Source of the DNA: CAWDLX01 sp046728155
Lineage (GTDB): Bacteria; Actinomycetota; Actinomycetes; Mycobacteriales; Micromonosporaceae
Length of the DNA stretch: 7,434 nucleotides
Reading direction: 5' to 3'
Assembly: GCA_046728155.1 (NCBI GenBank)
Contig: JBKPDY010000027.1
Span: forward strand, 1 to 7,434
Shown in pieces: positions 1 to 7,177 of the stretch. Within the stretch, counting starts at the first letter, position 1. Every line of letters begins with the position of its first letter. Both the position numbers and the translations under genes were made by a program. The notes below the pieces were generated by a model, which saw only the letters and a program-made list of their open reading frames with translations, did not search any database and was not told where the DNA came from.

Positions 1-79
1 CACCGACCCGGCGGCCTGGATCGCCCGGACGGGCGCCGAACCAGGCGCCGGCTCCGGTTCAGCCTCCACAGAGGACTGA
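1..79 (+). CDS. C-terminal tail of an upstream gene, possibly a DUF2342 zinc-dependent metalloprotease (partial)
   Basis: An open frame enters the window in the frame of base 2 and ends with TGA at 77-79. It reads TDPAAWIARTGAEPGAGSGS followed by ASTED. The stop lies 7 nt before the tilS ATG, so the two genes are probably co-transcribed and the tail of this gene carries the tilS ribosome-binding site. In actinobacteria the gene before tilS is commonly a DUF2342 zincin-like protein (annotated as zinc-dependent metalloprotease or F420-associated protein), and those often end in a D-P-x-(A/G)-(W/F)-(I/V) stretch. The DPAAWI here fits that, but 25 residues cannot establish identity. The assignment is by context. 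Confidence 0.5.
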   Translation, partial: TDPAAWIARTGAEPGAGSGSASTED

Positions 80-81
80 GG
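71..81 (+). promoter_or_regulatory. tilS ribosome-binding site
   Basis: GAGG occurs at 71-74 and TGAGG at 77-81, the second overlapping the stop codon of the upstream gene. The first lies 12 nt before the ATG at 87 and the second 5 nt before it. The placement implies translational coupling with the upstream gene. Confidence 0.5.
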
Positions 82-86
82 CGGCG

Positions 87-1130
87 ATGGCGGCGATCGA
101 CACCAGCATCGCCGCGGTGCGTAGGGCCCTCCGGCGCAACCTGAGCCGCTCCATTGATGGTCGACTTCTCGTCGCGTGTTCCGGCGGGGCGGACTCGCTG
201 GCCCTCGCGGCGGCGACGGCGTTCGTCGCCCCGCGGCTGGGCTGGCGGGCCGGACTGACCACTGTGGACCACCAGCTGCAGGCCGGCTCGACCGAGCGGG
301 CGGCGGCGGTGGCGGACTGGGCGGCCAAGGAGGGTTTCGATCCCGTCGTTGTCAGAACTGTCCGCGTCGACCGTCGTCGCGGTGGGCCCGAGGCGGCCGC
401 GCGATCGGCCCGCTACGAAGCGCTCGTCGCCACCGCACACGAGTACGGGGCCAGCCGGGTTCTGCTCGGACACACGATGGAGGATCAGGCCGAGACCGTG
501 CTGTTGGCCCTGGTACGCGGCTCCGGGCCGCGGGGTCTTGCCGGCATGCCGGTGGAGCGGGTGATGGATGGCGTGGTGCTGTCGCGGCCGCTGCTGACCG
601 TGACCCGCAGTCAGGCCCGGTCCGCTTGCGCGGCGTTCGGACTGAGCCCGTGGGACGATCCGCACAACAACGATCCGGCGTACCGGCGCACTCACGCGCG
701 CCGCCTGCTCGCCGCGCTGGTCGACTCGTTGGGGCCGGCGGTCGTGGCCAACCTCGGGCGGACAGCGCGGCTCGCGGCGGCCGACGCCGAGCTTCTGGAC
801 ACGATGGCGGCCGATGCCCTCGCCTCGATCCTCGGCCAGGCCAGCCCATCGGCCGACAGTGGTCTGCCGGCGGTCGAGGTGGCGAGGCTGCCGGCGGCGC
901 TCCGGGGGCGGGTGCTGCACGCCTGGGCATCGTCGCTCGGCTGCCCACCCGGCGGACTGGGCCAGGTCCACATCGACGCGCTTGACGCGCTCGTCGTGGA
1001 CTGGCGCGGCCAGGGCCCGGTCGGACTTCCCAGCGGGATCATCGTTGCTCGCCGCGGCGGCCGGCTGGTACGTAGCGCGTCGGCGGTCCGACACGCGGCC
1101 AAGCCGGGTGCGGATGACGGGGTTGAATGA
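87..1130 (+). CDS. tilS: tRNA(Ile)-lysidine synthase TilS
   Basis: TilS is a cytoplasmic N-type ATP pyrophosphatase. It converts the wobble cytidine C34 of the CAU-anticodon tRNA-Ile to lysidine using ATP and lysine, so that the tRNA reads AUA instead of AUG. The 347-residue product has the PP-loop SGGADS at residues 32-37, a VDHQLQ strand-loop at 60-65 (counterpart of the H-x-x-H-G-L region), the family signature GHTMEDQAETVLL at 128-140, RGSGPRGLAGM at 144-154, RPLL at 167-170, and D191-P-H-N-N-D followed by an R-x-x-x-R-x-L-L segment near 201-208. Residues from about 215 onward form the helical middle domain. The length is normal for actinobacterial TilS, which is shorter than the E. coli enzyme. 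The ATG at 87 has a good ribosome-binding site and gives the expected N-terminus. The gene ends in ATGA at 1127-1130; the ATG in it is in frame with the small ORF that follows. Confidence 0.95.
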   Translation: MAAIDTSIAAVRRALRRNLSRSIDGRLLVACSGGADSLALAAATAFVAPRLGWRAGLTTVDHQLQAGSTERAAAVADWAAKEGFDPVVVRTVRVDRRRGGPEAAARSARYEALVATAHEYGASRVLLGHTMEDQAETVLLALVRGSGPRGLAGMPVERVMDGVVLSRPLLTVTRSQARSACAAFGLSPWDDPHNNDPAYRRTHARRLLAALVDSLGPAVVANLGRTARLAAADAELLDTMAADALASILGQASPSADSGLPAVEVARLPAALRGRVLHAWASSLGCPPGGLGQVHIDALDALVVDWRGQGPVGLPSGIIVARRGGRLVRSASAVRHAAKPGADDGVE

Positions 1131-1144
1131 GGCAGGCTGTGAGC

Positions 1145-1225
1145 ATGGGCGAGCCGACAGCGAGTGAGCATCGCAGGGCCCTAAGGCCCGAGGAGCGGAG
1201 CGAGCGCGGAGGCGAGCAGTCGTGA
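1145..1225 (+). CDS. Small ORF 1 of the 77-bp repeat relay (26 aa)
   Basis: This ORF starts at ATG 1145, which has AGGCAGG at 1130-1136 at 8 nt spacing, and stops at TGA 1223-1225. It begins MGEPTASEHRRALRPEERSE and ends in RGGEQS. It could also start at GTG 1139, or at ATG 1127 inside the tilS ATGA stop, all in the same frame. The peptide is charged (Glu and Arg), has no hydrophobic segment and no recognisable domain. Its stop overlaps the next start as GTGA. I infer that translating it, and not the peptide product, is what matters: it would carry ribosomes from tilS towards hpt. Whether it is translated cannot be seen from sequence. Confidence 0.4.
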   Translation: MGEPTASEHRRALRPEERSERGGEQS

Positions 1226-1302
1226 CCGAGCCGACAGCGAGTGAGCATCGCAGGGCCCTAAGGCCCGAGGAGCGGAGCGAGCGCGGAGGCGAGCAGTCGT
1301 GA
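1222..1302 (+). CDS. Small ORF 2 of the 77-bp repeat relay (26 aa)
   Basis: This ORF starts at GTG 1222, with GGAGG at 1208-1212 at 9 nt spacing, and stops at TGA 1300-1302, overlapping the hpt GTG at 1299 as GTGA. Apart from the first two residues (V-T instead of M-G) its peptide is identical to that of small ORF 1, but it lies in a different reading frame of the chromosome. No domain is recognisable. It is plausible as a translational-coupling leader for hpt; expression is unproven. Confidence 0.4.
   Translation: MTEPTASEHRRALRPEERSERGGEQS
1285..1289 (+). promoter_or_regulatory. hpt ribosome-binding site carried by repeat copy 2
   Basis: GGAGG ends 9 nt before the hpt GTG at 1299. The identical GGAGG at 1208-1212 lies 9 nt before GTG 1222. 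The ribosome-binding site and start of hpt are therefore provided by the repeat and not by unique sequence. Confidence 0.75.
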
Positions 1303-1871
1303 CAGACGGCGCGTGGTTCGACGACGACATCGAACGGGTCGTCGTCACCGAGGAGCAGATCCGCGACAAGATCGACGAGCTCGCCAAGCAGGTCGCCGCC
1401 GACTACGCGGACGTGGAGAGCGTTCTGCTCGTCGGGGTCCTCAAAGGTGCCTTCGTGTTCATGGCCGACTTCGCCCGCGCCCTCGGTCGTCACTCACGCC
1501 GGGCCGAGGTGGAGTTCATGGCCGTCTCGTCGTACGGGCAGCGCGCGACCTCCTCCGGAGTGGTCCGGATCCTCAAAGACCTCGACCGGGACATCGCGAA
1601 TCGGCACGTGATCGTGGTGGAGGACATCGTCGATTCCGGACTGACCCTGTCCTGGCTGCTCAAGTACCTTGCCAGCCGAGCGGCGGCTTCCGTCGAGGTG
1701 GTCGCGCTGCTGCGGAAACCGGACGCAGTCAAGGTAGACGTCCACGTTCGTTATGTCGGGTTCGACATCTCGAACGAGTTCGTCGTGGGGTACGGGTTGG
1801 ACTTTGCCGAGCGATATCGGGAGGTCCCCTACATCGGCGTACTGCGTCCGGCGGTCTACTCGCGCACATGA
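1299..1871 (+). CDS. hpt: Hypoxanthine(-guanine) phosphoribosyltransferase
   Basis: This cytoplasmic purine-salvage enzyme transfers the phosphoribosyl group of PRPP to hypoxanthine or guanine, giving IMP or GMP. The 190-residue product is normal length for bacterial Hpt. Visible motifs are loop I around VLKGAFVFMADF (48-59), the flexible-loop SSYG (77-80), the PRPP-binding signature VIVVEDIVDSGLTLSWL (104-120) with the adjacent acidic pair E108-D109, the LRKP turn (138-141) and the base-binding segment GFDISNEFVVGYGLDFAERYR (154-174). The GTG start gives the family-typical N-terminus VTDGAWFDDDIERVVV. The gene is usually next to tilS and ftsH in actinobacteria. Its start codon is the last base triplet boundary of the 77-bp repeat array, so its translation probably depends on the relay of small ORFs. 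Xanthine specificity is less likely but not excluded. Confidence 0.96.
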   Translation: MTDGAWFDDDIERVVVTEEQIRDKIDELAKQVAADYADVESVLLVGVLKGAFVFMADFARALGRHSRRAEVEFMAVSSYGQRATSSGVVRILKDLDRDIANRHVIVVEDIVDSGLTLSWLLKYLASRAAASVEVVALLRKPDAVKVDVHVRYVGFDISNEFVVGYGLDFAERYREVPYIGVLRPAVYSRT

Positions 1872-2074
1872 GCAGGCGGTGCCTGAGCGTTCGCTGAGCG
1901 TGCCGGAGTCCCGCGCCGGGCGACGGGCCAACGGCCACATCCACGGTGTACCTTCGAATGACCGGGAGCCATAGCGGCCCCGCGTCCGTGCTACCTATCG
2001 GCACGGGTGTGTGCTGTGTGCACGGTGTGGTGACCGATGGATCGGGAGGTTGGGCGCAGAGCGCCCAGAAGAGC
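1872..2074 (+). promoter_or_regulatory. hpt-ftsH spacer / putative structured ftsH leader
   Basis: These 203 nt lie between the hpt stop and the preferred ftsH ATG. No convincing gene or terminator was found. It contains a hairpin-forming CCGTGC (1986-1991) that can pair with either of two GCACGG copies (2001-2006 or 2020-2025), a GT-rich alternating stretch (about 2007-2032), GGGAGG at 2044-2049, and a perfect hairpin at 2051-2067. The octamer CACGGTGT occurs at 1942-1949 and 2021-2028. A promoter is expected here, but I could not identify -35 and -10 boxes with confidence. Confidence 0.4.
2044..2074 (+). promoter_or_regulatory. ftsH ribosome-binding site with an intervening hairpin
   Basis: GGGAGG (2044-2049) is the strongest Shine-Dalgarno-like sequence ahead of ATG 2075 but lies 25 nt from it. 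Between them is TGGGCGC-AGA-GCGCCCA (2051-2067), a perfect 7-bp stem with a 3-nt loop. With the hairpin folded, 8 nt remain (2050 and 2068-2074), an optimal spacing. A weaker AGAAG at 2067-2071 is only 3 nt from the ATG. Function is inferred from geometry. Confidence 0.5.
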
Positions 2075-4197
<2,123 letters not shown>

Positions 4198-4216
<19 letters not shown>

Positions 4217-4947
4217 GCGCATCCGCGACCGAGCCTGACGACGGCGACCTCGTCCCCTTCGTCGCCTCGAACGACTTCGATTCGACGGACCCCTATGCGG
4301 GTCCGGAGGATGAGCTCGACTATCTCGCCGCCCGGCTCGTCAATGGACGGCTGGGCGGCGCGCCGATCGAGAAGGCGGTCGATCTGGGCCGGATCGAGGC
4401 GGCCGTACGGGAAATTCTCGTCGCCATCGGCGAGGACCCCGGCCGGCCGGGACTCCGGGAGACCCCGGCCCGCGTCGCCAGGGCGTACGCCGAGCTCTTC
4501 GCCGGTCTGCGGGTGGACCCCGATCAGGTTGTCCAGACGGCGTTCGAGGCCGATCACGATGAATTGATCCTGGTGCGTGACATCGAGATCATGTCGATGT
4601 GTGAGCACCATCTGCTGCCGTTTCACGGGGTCGCGCACGTGGCTTACATACCTGGGGTCGAGGGCCGCATCACGGGTCTGTCCAAGCTGGCCCGGCTGGT
4701 GGAGGTCTACTCCCGCCGACCACAGCTTCAGGAGCGGCTGACCACGCAGATCGCCGACACTTTGATGGCTGCGTTGCAGCCGCGCGGCGTGATCGTGGTG
4801 ATCCAGTGTGAGCACCTCTGCATGGCTATGCGGGGTATCCAGAAGATCGGCGCGCGCACGGTCACCTCTGCTGTGCGCGGCCAGTTCCGTGCCGATGCCA
4901 AGTCCCGGGCCGAGGCGATGAGCCTGATCCTCAGCTCGGGCAGTTGA
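4198..4947 (+). CDS. folE: GTP cyclohydrolase I (type IA) FolE
   Basis: FolE is a cytoplasmic zinc enzyme that converts GTP to 7,8-dihydroneopterin triphosphate and formate, the first step of tetrahydrofolate synthesis and of other pterin or deazapurine routes. The 249-residue frame has an acidic, poorly conserved N-terminal extension (about 1-60), then RIEAAVREILVAIGEDPGRPGLRETPARVARAY (65-97), the zinc motif SMCEHHLLPFHG (133-144) with C135 and H138, ITGLSKLARLVEVYSRRPQLQERLT (158-182), and CEHLCMAMRGI (204-214) supplying C208 and the catalytic-site H206. Zinc ligands C135, H138 and C208 are all present, so an active type IA enzyme is expected. The start is uncertain: GTG 4198 overlaps ftsH by 19 nt and has no clear ribosome-binding site, whereas CTG 4213 would make a 4-nt CTGA overlap with GGATGG at 4201-4206 upstream. 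No downstream in-frame ATG precedes the conserved core. Translational coupling to ftsH is likely. Confidence 0.95.
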
Positions 4948-4957
4948 CCCGCTCAAC
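4943..4957. other. Short inverted repeat joining two convergent stop codons
   Basis: GTTGA (4943-4947) and TCAAC (4953-4957) are perfect inverted repeats around CCCGC. The arms include the stop of folE (TGA 4945-4947) and the stop of the minus-strand gene (TCA 4953-4955). Five low-GC pairs with no T-tract are weak as a terminator. No better terminator is seen between these convergent genes. Confidence 0.35.
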
Positions 4958-5681
4958 CGAAAAGGTGACCGATGAAGGTGGTCACCAATCCTCCGCAGAA
5001 GAGTAGGTCCGGCAGGTAGCAGACGATCGCGCCGAGGCGGGGGGTCCGGTTGACCGGGGTTGCGCCCGGCGGGGTGAACAGGCCACCGATCAGCAACCAG
5101 CCGGCGAGCCACGCCAGCGCCGGCGGCAGCAGCAGCAGTAGCGGCACATACAGCGGCGAGGCGGAGCCACCGCTCGCCAGGTACCAGGCCGCCTGCAAGC
5201 CGGTCGCGACCAGCGTGCAGACGCCGTAGACGATCGCGTTTCGAGCAAGCACGGGCCAGCGACTGATGGACGCCCGTGACGGCTCGACCCGGGCCGGGGC
5301 CGCGCTCTGACCCGGAGCGGACGGGAGTCCTCCGCCCGCTGTCGTGGGCACAGCCGACAATGCTCTTACGGAAGCTCGGCCGGCCAGAGCGGCGTCGGCA
5401 GCGTCCAAAGTGGTCGACGCGGTCCGCAGCAGTTGACTGGTCGCCATGTCGCCGAGGTCGCCCAGGGCCGGTGTCACCGCAGCGATCTCCGATGCCGTCG
5501 GTTGGAGCGCGGGCAACGCCTCTCCGGCCAGCGAGGCTACCTTCGTGAACTCGGCGACCTGGGCGACGAGGCGGGCACGGATCGCCGGCAACTCGTCCGG
5601 CGCGACACCGGCCCGGTCGGCGGCCGCCACCAGCGCGGCGATCTGCCGGTGCCACGTCGCCGCCTGCTCCAGGTCCGCCAC
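4953..5681 (-). CDS. Uncharacterised membrane protein with helical N-terminal domain and three membrane segments
   Basis: I do not recognise a named family. The 242-residue product starts at GTG 5681-5679 (minus). Residues 1-105 are soluble, Ala-rich and helical (MADLEQAATWHRQIAALVAA and onward), resembling an amphipathic bundle. Residues about 106-140 are a Pro/Ser/Ala linker. Three hydrophobic segments follow at about 146-168, 177-202 and 215-240, with Pro- and Gly-rich turns between; the C-terminus ends almost at the membrane. There is no signal peptide and no visible catalytic motif. The gene is convergent with folE, 5 bp apart, and divergent from the 443-aa gene. In many actinobacteria folE is followed by folP/folB/folK, which are not here. 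The coding frame is credible from its hydrophobic pattern and third-position GC. GAGG lies only 1 nt before the GTG, so leaderless initiation is more likely than Shine-Dalgarno use. Confidence 0.8.
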   Translation of the reverse strand: MADLEQAATWHRQIAALVAAADRAGVAPDELPAIRARLVAQVAEFTKVASLAGEALPALQPTASEIAAVTPALGDLGDMATSQLLRTASTTLDAADAALAGRASVRALSAVPTTAGGGLPSAPGQSAAPARVEPSRASISRWPVLARNAIVYGVCTLVATGLQAAWYLASGGSASPLYVPLLLLLPPALAWLAGWLLIGGLFTPPGATPVNRTPRLGAIVCYLPDLLFCGGLVTTFIGHLFG

Positions 5682-5842
5682 GCCTCGACACGGTACTAGG
5701 TGTTGGCCGTTCGCCTGGACAGCTTGCCAACGAAAATTGTCGATCGGCGTGCGTGCTGACGCCGACCTCGAGCGACGCCCGACACGCTGGCGCGCCGGCG
5801 GGTGCTCTCAGGGTCGCCGGGTGTCGATACCGTGGGCGGGTG
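5682..5842. promoter_or_regulatory. Divergent promoter region between two uncharacterised genes
   Basis: These 161 bp separate two divergent starts. On the minus strand TACCGT (5695 to 5690) lies 8 nt before GTG 5681; on the plus strand TACCGT (5828-5833) lies 9 nt before GTG 5843 (6 nt before GTG 5840). Both fit an actinobacterial TANNNT -10 box feeding a leaderless or near-leaderless message. No clear -35 boxes were found. An inverted repeat GTTGGC-N18-GCCAAC (5702-5707 and 5726-5731) and an AT-rich patch (CGAAAATTGTCG, 5731-5742) lie on the minus-gene side and could be operator sites. These are pattern-based calls. Confidence 0.45.
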
Positions 5843-7174
5843 GTGAGCGACCCTCTCGTTCCGAAGATCCTGCAACGGCTGCGGCGAACCGACCCGGAGG
5901 CCGCGCGGGTGGTCGAGCACGCCCTGGACGCGCTGCTCCGTGCCGGCGGATTGGCCGAACTGACTCAACACAACCTGCAGACCTACCTGTGGTTCGGTCT
6001 CGCCGAAGCCGAGGAGCCGCAGCAAACCGCCGCGGCGCTGGCCGCGTTTCTCGAACTGGCCGAGATGGACCGGTACGCCGCGATCGCGGCCTCGTCGCAG
6101 ACATCCGAGATTCTGCGTACGTACCGGGAGCGGGGTCAACCGGCCGGGGTGCGGGCCGGCACCAGGGCCATGGACACGTCAGGCATCCTTCCGCCCGACC
6201 TGCCGGAACTCGAGTGGGGCGAGATCATGGGAATGGAGGAGATCCAGGCATACGAGCGTATCGCCGCCACGTTGGAACTCGCACTCGCCGCCGGAGAGAT
6301 CCGACCTGGCGCTCGCGGTTGGCGAGCGACCCAGATGAGGCTGGCGCGCCATCAGCTCACCATGAAACGACCGGACGGGCCGCCGCTGCTTGAGCGGGTC
6401 AACGCGGAACGCATCGAGACGTGGGCCGACTCGGGCGGCCAGTCGAGGCGCAGCCTGGTGGCGACGATCGTGGGCGACCTCGCCCGGGAGCCGTCGCCAC
6501 CTCGGGACCTCGGCGACCGGATGGCACCGATGCAGTGGCTGCTCGAGATAGCGGCCGGACGGTCCGGCGATAGTCCGGGCGTACCGTTGACCGTCGGCGG
6601 TAACCTGTCGCGCAAGATCGTCCAGGAGGCGGCCGAGCGGTTCGGCTGGTGGGATATGGCCGAGCGGTCCCCGCGTGCCGAGTCCGAGATCTGGCAACTA
6701 CTCGAACTACGTTCGATGCTGCAGCACGCCGGTGTGCTGCGACGCTCGGCCCGCCGGCTCGTCCTCGGTACCCGTGGTCGAGTGTTGTTGCACGATCCGT
6801 ACACCCAGTGGCGGCTCGTGACGGAAAACCTCATCGACGGATCCGAGTTCGACAGCGCTGCGCAGGAGGCCGCCCTGATGCTGTTGCTCGGCGCCCGCGG
6901 CGTCGTCGAGCTGCGCGAACTCGTCCGCGAGGTGGCGGAGATCATGGCCGGGTCGGGCTGGCGTGACACCGGCAACGGAAACCCACCGGGCGATCGCGAC
7001 GTGGGCCGGGCGGTCTGGCTGCTCGTCCGGCGGTGTGAGCTATGGTCCCTGGTGAACCAGACGAGTGGATCAGGGCAGACGACGCGACTTCGCCTGTCCG
7101 AGGCGGGGCACCGCGGGGCTCAGTCGGCCCTGCGTTCGCTCGCCCTGCGACCCCGGCTCGACGCGGACACGTGA
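5843..7174 (+). CDS. Uncharacterised soluble 443-aa protein, possible winged-helix segment
   Basis: I cannot name this gene. The frame is open from 5753, but GTG 5843 gives a sensible start (VSDPLVPKILQRLRRTDPEA) behind a TACCGT -10-like box, and the extra 30 upstream residues look non-coding. The product has no signal peptide or membrane helix. Residues about 1-120 are helical. The central part (about 195-230) carries a low-complexity Arg/Pro region. Residues about 248-320 read as PLTVGGNLSRKIVQEAAERF, then an acidic helix, then GVLRRSARRLVLGTRGRVLL with HDP. This order (L-T-x-x-G-N-L ... G-x-L-R-R ... L-x-x-T-x-x-G-R ... D-P) recalls the helix-turn-helix-like half of large actinobacterial proteins, including some annotated as plasmid pRiA4b ORF-3 family. 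That resemblance is from memory and unverified. The C-terminus has a second similar RLRLSEAGHRGAQSALRSLA segment. It probably forms a pair with the frame starting at 7178. Confidence 0.8.
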   Translation: MSDPLVPKILQRLRRTDPEAARVVEHALDALLRAGGLAELTQHNLQTYLWFGLAEAEEPQQTAAALAAFLELAEMDRYAAIAASSQTSEILRTYRERGQPAGVRAGTRAMDTSGILPPDLPELEWGEIMGMEEIQAYERIAATLELALAAGEIRPGARGWRATQMRLARHQLTMKRPDGPPLLERVNAERIETWADSGGQSRRSLVATIVGDLAREPSPPRDLGDRMAPMQWLLEIAAGRSGDSPGVPLTVGGNLSRKIVQEAAERFGWWDMAERSPRAESEIWQLLELRSMLQHAGVLRRSARRLVLGTRGRVLLHDPYTQWRLVTENLIDGSEFDSAAQEAALMLLLGARGVVELRELVREVAEIMAGSGWRDTGNGNPPGDRDVGRAVWLLVRRCELWSLVNQTSGSGQTTRLRLSEAGHRGAQSALRSLALRPRLDADT

Positions 7175-7177
7175 GCG

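Larger units (their letters stand above)
1150..1303 (+). repeat. Two perfect tandem copies of a 77-bp unit
   Basis: Bases 1150-1226 and 1227-1303 are identical at every position by direct comparison. The array is exactly 2.0 units: base 1149 (G) differs from 1226 (C), and 1304 (A) differs from 1227 (C). Each unit contains, in order, a coding stretch for EPTASEHRRALRPEERSERG and the next few residues, a short hairpin GGGCC-CTAA-GGCCC (1176-1189 and 1253-1266), a purine-rich GAGC-type stretch, GGAGG (1208-1212 and 1285-1289), and a terminal GTGAC. Because 77 is not a multiple of 3, each unit shifts frame, and each unit supplies the stop of its own ORF and the start of the next. No transposase and no terminal inverted repeats were seen. 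It may be a dispersed, non-autonomous element, which is inference. Confidence 0.95.

Noticed and set aside
1150..1303. Insertion sequence or CRISPR-type array in the tilS-hpt spacer
   Set aside because: There is no transposase, no terminal inverted repeats, no spacers between the units, and only two directly abutting copies.
2051..2067. Rho-independent terminator for hpt at the 7-bp hairpin
   Set aside because: There is no T-tract after it, the stem is short, and it sits 8 nt before the ftsH ATG between a strong ribosome-binding site and the start.
1946..2074. In-frame upstream extension of ftsH from ATG 1946
   Set aside because: The 43 residues are unlike FtsH N-termini, lie over a region with hairpins, and ATG 1946 lacks a ribosome-binding site. 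ATG 2075 gives the familiar MERTRG start directly before the first membrane helix.
5731..5742. LexA/SOS box in the divergent region
   Set aside because: CGAAAATTGTCG lacks the CGAAC-N4-GTTCG arms expected for actinobacterial LexA sites.
5446..6393. Plus-strand 315-codon frame across the minus gene, the divergent spacer and the start of the 443-aa gene
   Set aside because: It spans a promoter region and two real genes in the wrong frame, with Arg/Gly-rich shadow composition.
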